Below, piece after piece: positions 24,325 to 33,959 of a stretch of 64,000 nt of DNA. The notes under the pieces are model-generated. The model was given only the letters and a program-made list of their open reading frames with translations. It had not been told where the DNA came from and searched no databases. Both the position numbers and the translations under genes were made by a program. Source of the DNA: PWND01 sp964601515 (lineage in GTDB: Bacteria; Bacteroidota; Bacteroidia; Bacteroidales; UBA7960); the NCBI GenBank assembly GCA_964601515.1, contig CAZRNU010000002.1:1-64000 (forward strand), in the 5' to 3' direction. How positions within the stretch are numbered: position 1 is the stretch's first letter; each line of letters opens with the position of its first letter.

Positions 24325-26103
24325 ATGAGTAAAACAACCATAATAGTTGGATTAGGCAGTTGCGGGTTAGCTGCAGGAGCCGGCAAAACCTACGATGAGA
24401 TAAAACGAATAAAAGATGCTGACAGTCTTGACTTTGAATTAAAGAAAACAAGCTGTATCGGTATGTGTTTCCGCGAACCTCTCGTTGAAATAATCGACGA
24501 CAGTGGAAGTTATCTTTATGGAAATGTTGATGTAACAAAGGTTGACGAAATTCTTGAAAAACATCTTAAAAACTTCTCTCCTATTCAAGAATATATAGTC
24601 AAATCTGACAAGTTCGATTCTCCTGATAAAGATTTTTTTGACGGACAAGTTAAGATTGCTTTAAGAAATTGCGGACATATCGACCCTGAATCGATTGATG
24701 AATACGAGTCGAAAAATGGATATGCAGCTATAAGAAAAATTGCCTCTGAAAAATTAAAACCTGAAGATGTTATACAAAAAGTATTGGATTCAGGTCTTAG
24801 AGGCAGAGGCGGCGGTGGTTTTGCCACAGGCATGAAGTGGAAGTTTGCATTTAATAATAAAGCTCCTCAAAAATATGTAATTTGTAATGCAGACGAAGGT
24901 GACCCGGGTGCATTCATGGACAGATCATTACTTGAAGGCGATCCTCACAGCATACTCGAAGGAATGATTATTTGCGGCTATTCTATTGGTGCTTCAGAAG
25001 GTTATATTTACTGCCGAGCCGAATATCCTTTAGCAATTAAGAGATTGAATATAGCAATTGAAAATGCAAGAAAAAAAGGCTATCTGGGTAAAAATATTTT
25101 CGGCATTGAGAATTTTAATTTTGATATAAAGATTAAAGAAGGTGCAGGAGCTTTCGTTTGTGGTGAAGAAACAGCTTTGATTGCTTCTATTGAAGGAGAA
25201 AGAGGGATGCCTCGACGCCGACCTCCGTTTCCTGCTGAATCAGGTTTGTGGAAAAGCCCTACAAACATTAACAATGTTGAAACTTTTGCTAATATTCCTT
25301 GGATAGTATTCAACGGTCCTGAAAAGTATAATCAATACGGCACTGAAAAGAGTAAAGGCACAAAAGTGTTTGCACTTACAGGCAAAATAAAACACGGTGG
25401 ATTGGTTGAGGTTCCTATGGGAATTTCTATTAAGGATATTATATACAAACTTGGAGGCGGTATACAAGGCGGAAAGAAATTCAAGGCAGTGCAGCTTGGC
25501 GGACCTTCAGGCGGATGTATTCCGGAGTATTTATCTCATACTCCTATAGACTACGATTCAGTAAATGCAACAGGTGCAATTATGGGCTCGGGTGGTATGG
25601 TTGTGATGGATGAAACTACATGTGTGGTGGATATTGCAAGGTTTTTTCTTGATTTTACTCAGAAAGAATCTTGCGGAAAATGCACATTCTGTAGAATTGG
25701 CACTAAAAGAATGCTTGAAATTTTAACCAGAATAACAAAAGGAGAAGGTAAAGAAGGTGATATCGAGACATTAGAAGGGCTTTCACATTCTATAAAAGAC
25801 AGTTCACTTTGCGGACTTGGTCAAACTGCACCAAACCCTGTATTAACTACAATTAAATACTTCAAAGATGAATATGAAGCACATATAAGAGACAAAAAAT
25901 GCCCTGCATTAAAATGTAAGGAATTAATAACCTACGATGTTATTCCGGAAAATTGCACCGGATGTACGGTATGTGCTAAAGGATGCCCTGTAAATGCAAT
26001 TTCAGGAGAAAGAAAGCAATTACACGTTATAGATCATGATTTATGCACCAGATGTGGAGTGTGCTTTACAAAATGCAAATTCAATGCAATAAAACTTAGC
26101 TAA
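24325..26103 (+). CDS. NuoF/HydB-like FMN and NADH-binding subunit
   Basis: The 592-residue protein has three parts. An N-terminal thioredoxin-like [2Fe-2S]-type domain (about 1-110, Cys13, TSCIGMCF) is followed by a NuoF core with GLRGRGGGGFATGMKW for NADH/FMN, CNADEGDPGAFMDR, GAFVCGEETALIASIEG and the [4Fe-4S] motif ESCGKCTFCRIGT. A C-terminal 2[4Fe-4S] ferredoxin carries ENCTGCTVCAKGCPVNAI and DLCTRCGVCFTKCKFNAI. This extended form is diagnostic of soluble hydrogenase/transhydrogenase modules rather than complex I, and is compatible with flavin-based electron bifurcation. It is the second gene of the operon, with a 36-base gap from nuoE-like. Confidence 0.93.
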   Translation: MSKTTIIVGLGSCGLAAGAGKTYDEIKRIKDADSLDFELKKTSCIGMCFREPLVEIIDDSGSYLYGNVDVTKVDEILEKHLKNFSPIQEYIVKSDKFDSPDKDFFDGQVKIALRNCGHIDPESIDEYESKNGYAAIRKIASEKLKPEDVIQKVLDSGLRGRGGGGFATGMKWKFAFNNKAPQKYVICNADEGDPGAFMDRSLLEGDPHSILEGMIICGYSIGASEGYIYCRAEYPLAIKRLNIAIENARKKGYLGKNIFGIENFNFDIKIKEGAGAFVCGEETALIASIEGERGMPRRRPPFPAESGLWKSPTNINNVETFANIPWIVFNGPEKYNQYGTEKSKGTKVFALTGKIKHGGLVEVPMGISIKDIIYKLGGGIQGGKKFKAVQLGGPSGGCIPEYLSHTPIDYDSVNATGAIMGSGGMVVMDETTCVVDIARFFLDFTQKESCGKCTFCRIGTKRMLEILTRITKGEGKEGDIETLEGLSHSIKDSSLCGLGQTAPNPVLTTIKYFKDEYEAHIRDKKCPALKCKELITYDVIPENCTGCTVCAKGCPVNAISGERKQLHVIDHDLCTRCGVCFTKCKFNAIKLS

Positions 26104-26127
26104 AAACAAAAATACACTATCATAAAG

Positions 26128-29100
26128 ATGGAAAAACTCAACATAATTATAAACGGAAAAATAGCAGAAGGCTTCAAGGGAGAAACTATTTTGCAAACAG
26201 CAAACCGTTACGGTATAGAAATTCCTACATTATGCAACGACGAGAGGCTTCAGCCATTTTCGTCGTGCTTCGTGTGTGTAGTGGAAGTTGAAGGCATGAG
26301 AGGATTACAACCGGCATGTTCTACCAAAATAACCGAAGGGATGAACATAAATACTAATAACGAAAGAGTAACTAATTCAAGAAAATTTGCTCTTGAACTA
26401 ATTGCAAGCAATCACTATGCTGATTGTGCCGCACCCTGCAAAGAAAGATGTCCTGCCGGCGTCGATGTGCAAGGTTATATTGCACTGATAAATCAGGGAT
26501 TATATAGTGAAGCTGTTGAACTTATAAAGAAAGTAAACCCATTACCTGCTGTTTGCGGAAGAGTTTGTGTTAGACCATGCGAAGTTGCATGCAGAAGAAA
26601 TCTTCTCGAAGGCGTTGGTGTTGGCATTGATTATCTTAAGAGATATACATCAGACAAAGATATTCAATCAAAAAATCCATTTCGACCTGAATTAAAAAAA
26701 TCAACAGGAAAAAAAGTTGCAGTAATTGGCGCCGGACCGGGTGGACTCACTGCTGCATATTATCTGCAAATTGAAGGTCATTCAGTTGAGATTTTTGAAG
26801 CCAGTCCAAATCCGGGTGGTATGCTTAGATACGGGATTCCACCTTACAGACTCCCAAATGACGTTATTGATGCCGAAGTAAAAGCAATAACTGATATCGG
26901 AGTAAAAATACATTACAACCAAAAATTGGGCGACAATGTTTCATATAAAGACCTCAAAAACAAATTCGACAGTGTTGTTTTGGCTATTGGATCCCAAAGT
27001 GGAACAAGCATAGGTTGCGAAAATGATGACGCAGGAAATATTTTTTCAGGTATAGACTTCCTTAGAAATATGGAAATGACCGGTCAAAAGTATGATTTCA
27101 CAGGGAAAAAGGTTGGAGTTATCGGAGGTGGTAACACGGCAATGGATTGCTGTAGAACAGCTATGCGTTGTGGTGCATCGGAAATATATGTTCTTTACAG
27201 AAGAACAGAAAAAGAAATGCCGGCAAACCCTATTGAAATTCATGAATCAAAACTTGAAGGAATAAATTATATGTTTCTGACTGCTCCTGCTAAAGTTGTA
27301 AAAGATGCCAAAGGAGATTTGAAATCATTACTTTGCTATAAAATGGAACTTGGAGAACCGGATGCTTCAGGTAGAAGACGTCCTGTAAAAGTTGAAGGAA
27401 GCGACTTTGAAGTTGAACTTGACTATATCCTTGCTGCTATCGGGCAAAAAACTGTTGTTAACTTCATTAATGACATCAACCTGAATTCTGATCAAGAATT
27501 AATTATTAATAAATGGGGCGATATTGATGCAAATCCAAAAACTCTGCAAACCTCTGTAAAACATATTTTTGCATGTGGCGACGGAGTAACAGGACCTGCA
27601 ACACTTATTGAAGCTATAGCTCAGGGAAAACTTGCTGCTCAAAGCTGTAATAAATTCCTGCTAGGAATGAATGTAACCCCACCTGAAAAAGAATTTTTAA
27701 GCAAGAAAGAAAATTTTATAAAGCAAGAAAAACAACATTATCATGGTCATTATGCCTCTCAAGAAAGAGAAGAGATGCCAACACTTGACCCCAAAAAGAG
27801 AAACAACTTTGAAGAAGTTGAACTCGGCTATTCCGATAAGCAAGCATATAATGAAACATTAAGATGTCTGGAGTGCGGTTGTGTGGAATATTACAGCTGC
27901 GATTTAAAAAAATATTCAACTGAATATAATGTTGAGCAAACTCATTTTGCAGGAGATTTCAAAAAACATAATGTGGACTTTTCTCACCCATATATAGAAA
28001 TAGACAACAACAAATGTATTCTTTGTGGTAGATGTGTAAGAATTTGCAGGGAAGTTGTCGGAGCAAATGCACTTGGATTTATAAACAGAGGCTTTGAAAC
28101 TTTTGTCGCACCAAGTTTAAATGCAAAACTTTCTGATACTAATTGCGAATCATGTGGTATGTGTATTTCTACATGCCCTACTGCTGCTTTATCTGAAAAT
28201 GTTCCTTTCAAACCTGGACCTTTAAAAACTGAAGAAATAAACACTATATGCAATTATTGCTCTATTGGTTGCGAAATTATACTTAACCATAAATCAGGCT
28301 TTTTTACTAAAACTGATGGTGCAAAAGGCTTGATAAATAAAGATGGAAATATTTGTAAATATGGACGATTTGGATACAGACATTTAAACGATAAAAAAAG
28401 GATTATTAAGCCTCTGTTGAATAAAAACGGGAAGTTTGAGGAAATCTCATTTAGCGAAGCTTATCAGCTAATTACTGAAAAGATTAAAAAATCAAATGCC
28501 GAGGAAAATGCATTTTACTCAGGAGCTAGACTTTGTAATGAAGAAATATATATGATTCAGAAACTAGCCAGAGCAGGTGCTAAAACAAATAATGTTTTTT
28601 CGTTTCATTACATGGGAAGAGAAAAAGCTTTTTCTGAAAACAGCAATTTCAATGTTTCTTTTGATAATTTAAAGCATGTTTCTCAATACTTTATTTTAGG
28701 TTCTGAGTTAAATCATGAAAATGGAGTAGTTGGGTTTATTATATCAAATGAGAAATACAACAATCATAAGCCTGTTTATCTTATTACAGAAAAACAGCAA
28801 AGCACAATGACGCACAAGGCCGATTCTGAGCTTATAATAAATTCATACTATAATTTCATTAAAGCTGCAAATCATTATATAATATCTAACAAGCTTGAAA
28901 ATAGCGTGTTTATTAAAGATCATTCGGTTGGTTTTGAAAGTTATAAAGCTACTTTACTAAAAGAAAAGTTTGAAGATATAGTTAAGAAAGCAGGCTGTAG
29001 TGAAAATGACATTAAAACTTTTGTTGAACAATACAACAAAGAACATAAATCGGTTATTGTATTTGCCGAGAAAAACGTTTCTCCCGAAACATGCTTTGAA

Positions 29101-29823
29101 TTGCAGAATTTATCGATGCTAACAGGGAAAAAAGGCAAGATTGGTGCAGGAATACTATCTCTAAAAGAGAAAAATAATTCGCAGGGTTTATTCGACATGG
29201 GAGCGTTTCCGGGCATTATTCCGGGTGGTTTAAACATAAAAGAAGATAAAGCATTAGAAGTATTATCATCAACATGGGATGTTAATGGGTTATCAAATTC
29301 CATTGCAGAAGACTCTTACAATCTATTTTCAAGCGGGCGAATAAAAAACATGTTTATTTTTGGTGAAGACCCTGTTGGGTGCAGTATAAATAAAAATATG
29401 ATTTTGGATGCTATAAAAAAATCAGATTTTGTTGTTGTTCAAGATTTTTACATGAGTGAAACTGCTGAGTTGGCAACATTAATTTTACCTGCAACTATGA
29501 ATTTTGAAACAGGAGGAAGTTATACAAATACTTGGAAATACATACAGCAATTTGAAAAATCAATAAATTATAAAGTTGAACAATCAAGTTTTGAACAACT
29601 AGTAGAGCTGCACAACAGATTAGGAGTTAACAATAAAATAAATAATCCCGCAGATGCATTGATTGAAGCAATGAGCATAGTTGAAAAACTAAATGTATTA
29701 AATGAGAAACCTTCAGTATTTAACAGCACTGAAGATAAAGCCTGCTCAATGCTATTTAAACACGGTTGCGATATATTAGTTAAGAGATTTGATGAAGAAT
29801 TTGAAAGCTCTTTAAACAATTAG
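26128..29823 (+). CDS. Fused ferredoxin-NADPH oxidoreductase-NuoG/FdhA-like protein
   Basis: The 1231 residues contain, in order: a plant-type [2Fe-2S] domain (Cys36, 47, 50, 64); a His96/Cys100/104/108 cluster region; a GltD/NfnB-like flavoprotein with its own N-terminal cysteines (143, 147, 151, 155), FAD site VAVIGAGPGGLTAA near 198-211 and NADPH site GVIGGGNTAMDC near 330; a 2[4Fe-4S] ferredoxin near 629-685; and a molybdopterin-type domain opening with CNYCSIGC at about 707. In formate dehydrogenases the metal ligand Sec/Cys follows TNNV by about six residues; here that segment is TNNVFSFHYMGREK, with neither. The final molybdopterin-binding domain also seems missing. The likely role is electron transfer between NADH, NADPH and ferredoxin. 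Confidence 0.85.
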   Translation: MEKLNIIINGKIAEGFKGETILQTANRYGIEIPTLCNDERLQPFSSCFVCVVEVEGMRGLQPACSTKITEGMNINTNNERVTNSRKFALELIASNHYADCAAPCKERCPAGVDVQGYIALINQGLYSEAVELIKKVNPLPAVCGRVCVRPCEVACRRNLLEGVGVGIDYLKRYTSDKDIQSKNPFRPELKKSTGKKVAVIGAGPGGLTAAYYLQIEGHSVEIFEASPNPGGMLRYGIPPYRLPNDVIDAEVKAITDIGVKIHYNQKLGDNVSYKDLKNKFDSVVLAIGSQSGTSIGCENDDAGNIFSGIDFLRNMEMTGQKYDFTGKKVGVIGGGNTAMDCCRTAMRCGASEIYVLYRRTEKEMPANPIEIHESKLEGINYMFLTAPAKVVKDAKGDLKSLLCYKMELGEPDASGRRRPVKVEGSDFEVELDYILAAIGQKTVVNFINDINLNSDQELIINKWGDIDANPKTLQTSVKHIFACGDGVTGPATLIEAIAQGKLAAQSCNKFLLGMNVTPPEKEFLSKKENFIKQEKQHYHGHYASQEREEMPTLDPKKRNNFEEVELGYSDKQAYNETLRCLECGCVEYYSCDLKKYSTEYNVEQTHFAGDFKKHNVDFSHPYIEIDNNKCILCGRCVRICREVVGANALGFINRGFETFVAPSLNAKLSDTNCESCGMCISTCPTAALSENVPFKPGPLKTEEINTICNYCSIGCEIILNHKSGFFTKTDGAKGLINKDGNICKYGRFGYRHLNDKKRIIKPLLNKNGKFEEISFSEAYQLITEKIKKSNAEENAFYSGARLCNEEIYMIQKLARAGAKTNNVFSFHYMGREKAFSENSNFNVSFDNLKHVSQYFILGSELNHENGVVGFIISNEKYNNHKPVYLITEKQQSTMTHKADSELIINSYYNFIKAANHYIISNKLENSVFIKDHSVGFESYKATLLKEKFEDIVKKAGCSENDIKTFVEQYNKEHKSVIVFAEKNVSPETCFELQNLSMLTGKKGKIGAGILSLKEKNNSQGLFDMGAFPGIIPGGLNIKEDKALEVLSSTWDVNGLSNSIAEDSYNLFSSGRIKNMFIFGEDPVGCSINKNMILDAIKKSDFVVVQDFYMSETAELATLILPATMNFETGGSYTNTWKYIQQFEKSINYKVEQSSFEQLVELHNRLGVNNKINNPADALIEAMSIVEKLNVLNEKPSVFNSTEDKACSMLFKHGCDILVKRFDEEFESSLNN

Positions 29824-29872
29824 TATTAAACAGGTAATTTGGGTAAATAAAAAAAAACAAAAACATAAAAAC

Positions 29873-30328
29873 ATGAAAGCATTTGAAAACATAGATGAAG
29901 TATTGGATTTTGCAATGAATGCAGAACAAGAAGCTGTTGATTTTTACACTCAATTGGCATCAGTAATGAACAACCCCCAGATGAAGGAAACATTTTTAGA
30001 GTTTGCTAAAGAGGAGATAAAGCATAAAGCCAGATTAAAAAAGATTAAGGAAGAAAAGGTTTTTGACCAAAACCCTGAAAAAGTTGCAGATTTAAAAATT
30101 GCTGATTATACCGTAAATGTAACCCCAAGTCCCGACATGAACTATGCCGACGCACTTGTTTTAGCAATGAAGAAGGAGAAGGCTGCCTTCAGATTATATT
30201 ACGCATTAGCAGAAAGAACCACAAATCCTGAACTTAAAAAGGTGTTTGAAGAGCTTGCAATAGAAGAATCAAAGCATAAACTTAAGTTTGAACTCGAATA
30301 CGACGAACATGTACTGAGAGATAATTAA
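29873..30328 (+). CDS. Rubrerythrin-like diiron protein
   Basis: The 151-residue protein is a four-helix ferritin-like domain with two repeated metal-binding halves, EQEAVDFYTQLA with FAKEEIKHKARL, and KEKAAFRLYYALAE with LAIEESKHKLKF, giving the E...ExxH pairs of a diiron site. The rubredoxin domain of classical rubrerythrin is absent. It probably reduces hydrogen peroxide or protects against oxygen, taking electrons from a separate donor. Its position 49 bases after the fused redox subunit suggests co-transcription and protection of the oxygen-sensitive enzyme. Confidence 0.88.
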   Translation: MKAFENIDEVLDFAMNAEQEAVDFYTQLASVMNNPQMKETFLEFAKEEIKHKARLKKIKEEKVFDQNPEKVADLKIADYTVNVTPSPDMNYADALVLAMKKEKAAFRLYYALAERTTNPELKKVFEELAIEESKHKLKFELEYDEHVLRDN

Positions 30329-30662
30329 ACAAAACCCTCCATGAACCTCTGTTCTCTCCGTGCCTCCGTGGTAAAAAAACCCCGTGAAAAAACCGGATAT
30401 TTATTCAATCCATAAAAGACTTATCCGCTACAGTGAAGGTTTTTCAATCCTGAAAATTTGAATAAAAAACAATCTGATTTCCCAGCTTCTTTGCGTAACT
30501 CTGCGCAACCTCAGCGTAACTTAGCGTAATAACCTAAAGCTATACGCAGAGAACCGCAAAGAATCCGCAAAGGCTCGCAATGGAATTATAACAATCTTTT
30601 CAATCCCTTCAATCCACCGGATATCTCGCTTACGCTCGATATGACAGCAGTTTCCCGCCGAA
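30329..30662. repeat. Repeat-rich noncoding spacer with about 10-base periodicity
   Basis: No gene is seen. The spacer contains stretches with approximately 10-base periodicity, such as TGCGTAACTCTGCGCAACC followed by AGCGTAACTTAGCGTAA (about 30491-30529), and a partly inverted counterpart CGCAGAGAACCGCAAAGAAT (about 30545-30564). The segment TTGCGTAACTCTGCG and the reverse complement of CGCAGAGAACCGCAA agree at 12 of 15 positions, so a large hairpin can form. Elements of this style (also CTCCGTGCCTCCGTGG near 30356) recur in Bacteroidota spacers, as recalled. Confidence 0.7.
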
Positions 30663-31764
30663 CTATCTGAATGACAAAGCCATTCCGGCTGTAGCTACAG
30701 AGTAGTGAGCGTATGTATAATCAAAATACAAATGGAATAATCCCATTTTGAATTTTATGCCGAGGTTGTATTTTTGGTTCATATTTATTGGCATCACCAA
30801 CCACAATTATATCAATAGGGTCTTTTCTAACAACGCTTTCATCAGTTACAATTCTTGAACCATCAGACATGTCTATAGTAGGAATAGGGTAATAACCTAA
30901 CATCCTTAAATTAGCTGTATTTGTAGCAAAACCAACCGCACCATAAACAACAAAGAATGGAATATCAACTGATGCTATTAAGTTGGCGGTAATGCTGCTT
31001 ACATCAAAAAGAAACTTTTGATCATTAAAGCTAACAGCATCCGTTGTACGATCATATGCATCAATATCAACCGGCTTAAGGTCTATCCCAGAGCTGGTGT
31101 GAAACTTTGTATAGCCACCCTGAACAGAAAGATGTATAAGCGGTAACTTTTCAAAAACAGGAATCCACTGCTTTATACTATGCTTTATACCAAACCCATA
31201 CAAACCGATTCTACCGGTATTTCCTAAATTAAACTCAGGAGTATATCTGAAAATTAAATCTGTGTCAAAAGGCATCCCAATGCCTGCCTGAATCATAGGC
31301 GCAGGGATATAAGCCAATCCAACTCCGTTTGGAACTCTATATTTAGTCAACTCAACAGGATTTCCATTATATTCCATGTAATAGGCAAGATGAGATCTCT
31401 CGCTGTCAGGCACTCCGGAAAATGTTGGCACTACATCATCGCCAATTACTGTTGCATCAAGGTTTAATGAAGAAAGGCTATACGATCTGGCTACAGAAGG
31501 AACAATTGATGTATTAAGAGATACAGTAAGATCAAAGCCAAACAAACTATGAGGCTTTGCGGTATTATACCATCCTGCATTCAGATTGGCTCCAAAACCA
31601 TCAATAAAAGGATTTAGGTATGCCTCTGAAATTTTCTCAGCATCATCAATACCACCTGTTAACAAACGCCCCATAATATCAATCTGAGCATAAGATTTAC
31701 CTGCAAACAGACTTAAAAGCCCAAAACAAAAAACCAGACTATACTTAACTAGCAATGTTTTCAT
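30663..31764 (-). pseudogene. DUF6588 outer-membrane protein gene with a single-base frameshift
   Basis: A signal peptide (residues 1-26, ending AGKSYAQ) and a barrel-like body identify a DUF6588 protein. As read, the frame stops at 30721 after the atypical tail QNGIIPFVF. Removing one base from the five-base A run on the minus strand (30771-30775) restores EPKYNLGIKFKMGLFHLYFD and a further segment to a TAG at 30663-30665, ending in ALSFR with the expected near-terminal aromatic. The restored length is about 366 residues. This is either a real frameshift that removes the last barrel strands or a homopolymer sequencing error. Function is unknown. The gene lies 27 bases downstream of rny on the same strand. 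Confidence 0.8.
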
Positions 31765-31791
31765 AATACAAAATATTTAGTTAAAATTAAT

Positions 31792-33333
31792 TTATTTTGC
31801 AAACGACACAGCCCTGATTTCACGAATTACTGTAATTTTAATCTGACCGGGGTATGTCATTTCTGTTTGAATTTTCTTTGAAAGATCATAAGCAATTTGT
31901 TCAGCTTCTTTATCAGAAACCTTGTCACTTCCTACAATAACCCTTAGTTCTCTACCGGCTTGTATTGCGTATGTTTTAACAACTCCCGGATATGAGAGAG
32001 CCAATTCTTCCAAGTCATTTAGCCTTTTAATGTATGATTCAACAACTTCTCGTCTTGCTCCCGGTCTGGCACCTGATATAGCATCACACACCTGAATAAT
32101 GGGTGAAATAAGGCTTGTCATTTCAACCTCATCATGGTGAGCTCCAATTGCGTTAATAACTTCCGGTCTTTCTTTGTATTTTTCAGCCAGCTTCATACCG
32201 AGTAGAGCGTGTGGAAGATCCGGCTCATTATCGGGCACCTTGCCAATATCATGCAACAATCCGGCTCTTTTAGCCAGCTTTGTGTTTAATCCAAGTTCGG
32301 CAGCCATAGTAGCAGCAAGATTTGCAACTTCTCTAGAGTGCTGAAGCAAATTTTGTCCGTAAGAAGACCTGTATTTCATTCTACCCACAAGTCTGATTAG
32401 CTCATGATGAAGATTATGAATACCAAGATCAATAGCCGTTCTTTTTCCGATTTCGATTATTTCCTGCTCAATTTGTTTTTGAGTTTTTGCAACTACCTCT
32501 TCAATTCTTGCAGGATGAATACGGCCATCAGTAACAAGTTTATGCAATGATAACCTTGCAATTTCCCTTCTAACAGGGTCAAAGCCTGACAGAATAATTG
32601 CTTCAGGAGTATCGTCAACAATTATCTCAACGCCTGTTGCCGCTTCCAATGCTCTGATATTTCTACCTTCACGACCAATAACACGACCTTTAATTTCATC
32701 ATTTTCAATAGGGAAAACAGAAATAGAATTCTCAATTGCAACTTCGGTAGCAGTTCTTTGAACAGATTGTAAAACAAGCTTTTTAGCTTCCATATTTGAA
32801 GTAATTTTTGCTTCATCCATTACTTCTTTTATGTACGCTTGAGCATCTTGTTGAGCTTCATTTTTTAGAGCCTCAACAAGTTGTACTTTAGCTTCCTGCG
32901 AAGACATTCCGCTGATTGCTTCAAGTTTTTCAATTTGCTCTTTGTATGACTTGTCTAGATCTGATTGTTTTTTTGTTACGATCTCAAGTTGGTTATTTAG
33001 ATTTTCCTTAACAATATCAACTTCTTTCTGCTTTCTTTGAATTTCTTCAAGTTTTTGATTAATAGAAGCTTCTTTTTGTTTTAGTCTGTTTTCCTGAGTA
33101 AGAATTGCCAAGTTTTTCTCGGCAACATATTCTTCATGTTCTGCTTTAAGCTGTATAAACTTTTCTTTTGCCTGAAGCATTTTTTCTTTTTTCATCACTT
33201 CAGCTTCAGCCAAAGCATCTTTAAGTACTCGCTGGCTTTTGCTCAAAAGAGATTTCCGCATTATTGTTACGGAAATTAATAAGCCTAAACCTAAGCCTGA
33301 GATTCCGATAATTATAATAGTTAATATGTCCAT
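31792..33333 (-). CDS. rny: Ribonuclease Y
   Basis: The endoribonuclease initiates mRNA decay at the membrane. The 513 residues show an N-terminal membrane helix (about 3-23), a long charged coiled coil (about 30-170), a KH RNA-binding domain with GRVIGREGRNIRALE (about 215-229), and an HD domain with AGLLHDIGKVPDNEPDLPH (about 353-371). The C-terminal segment GVVKTYAIQAGRELRVIV is also typical. It is preceded by the 6S RNA gene and zapA, a conserved Bacteroidota arrangement, and followed by the frameshifted DUF6588 gene. Confidence 0.96.
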   Translation of the reverse strand: MDILTIIIIGISGLGLGLLISVTIMRKSLLSKSQRVLKDALAEAEVMKKEKMLQAKEKFIQLKAEHEEYVAEKNLAILTQENRLKQKEASINQKLEEIQRKQKEVDIVKENLNNQLEIVTKKQSDLDKSYKEQIEKLEAISGMSSQEAKVQLVEALKNEAQQDAQAYIKEVMDEAKITSNMEAKKLVLQSVQRTATEVAIENSISVFPIENDEIKGRVIGREGRNIRALEAATGVEIIVDDTPEAIILSGFDPVRREIARLSLHKLVTDGRIHPARIEEVVAKTQKQIEQEIIEIGKRTAIDLGIHNLHHELIRLVGRMKYRSSYGQNLLQHSREVANLAATMAAELGLNTKLAKRAGLLHDIGKVPDNEPDLPHALLGMKLAEKYKERPEVINAIGAHHDEVEMTSLISPIIQVCDAISGARPGARREVVESYIKRLNDLEELALSYPGVVKTYAIQAGRELRVIVGSDKVSDKEAEQIAYDLSKKIQTEMTYPGQIKITVIREIRAVSFAK

Positions 33334-33424
33334 TTTTAGAAATTTAAAATTAGTAATCAGATTTTAATAGTAAACGTTTATATATGTTTATTTGTTCGAG
33401 ATTGAATGTCAGTTATTTAAATAA

Positions 33425-33622
33425 AAAAACCCGCATAATTCAATGAGGTTAGATGAAACCCCAAATATACATGGTTAGGGCAACCGGGGCTTTTCGAACT
33501 TCCTGCGATGCAGAAGCAAACTATCGGCAAGCCGATATTCAGGCCTGTTCTTGAAATCCCGAGTTGTGACCGTTTAGTTTATAGCGTTGAGTTTCAAAAC
33601 GTATCTTGAATTGATGCGGGTA
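33425..33622 (-). ncRNA. ssrS: 6S RNA
   Basis: The transcript would begin near 33622 and end in a T run near 33425, about 198 bases long, normal for 6S RNA. The closing stem pairs CCCGCATCAATTC (minus strand, 33620-33608) with GAATTATGCGGG (33441-33430), and the latter runs into TTTTTTTA, forming the terminator. The interior is a long imperfect rod with a terminal hairpin ATCGGCTTGCCGAT. 6S RNA binds the housekeeping RNA polymerase by mimicking an open promoter. The place between zapA and rny is the known Bacteroidota context. The ends are approximate. Confidence 0.85.
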
Positions 33623-33647
33623 TATTGAAATATTTTTCAAAGAACGT

Positions 33648-33941
33648 TTATTCCTTTTCCAGATAACTGTTAAGCAGTTTATCGATGTTCACCAGCTTTT
33701 CCTTAAGAGGCTGCTGATATTCAACTTTTTTTTCACTACTTAATAATTCCACACTAATTTGCAATCCCACCATTGCCAACAAATCTTGCTTATCTCTGAA
33801 AGCATAGTTTGCTGCAAATTCCTGCAACTTCTCATTGATTCGCTTACCGGCTTCCCTCAGGGATATTTCTTCTTCTTCGCTTGTAACGCTAAGTCTGTAT
33901 GGCCTGTCAGCGATTATTACTGAAATAAATTGTTCCTTCAT
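33648..33941 (-). CDS. zapA: Cell division protein ZapA
   Basis: The 97-residue protein has the ZapA layout: an N-terminal beta part (FISVIIADRPYRLSV, then EEEISLREAGKRINEKLQEF) and a C-terminal coiled coil beginning DLLAMVGLQISVELLS. ZapA crosslinks FtsZ filaments at the Z ring. It lies 18 bases downstream of a small coiled-coil gene and just upstream of 6S RNA, the same zapA-ssrS association seen in proteobacteria. Confidence 0.92.
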   Translation of the reverse strand: MKEQFISVIIADRPYRLSVTSEEEEISLREAGKRINEKLQEFAANYAFRDKQDLLAMVGLQISVELLSSEKKVEYQQPLKEKLVNIDKLLNSYLEKE

Positions 33942-33959
33942 CAGTGTGAAAATTTGCGG

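Noticed and set aside
28249..29823. Active molybdenum or selenocysteine formate dehydrogenase
   Set aside because: No TGA in frame and no Cys at the ligand position, and the C-terminal cofactor-binding domain is absent.
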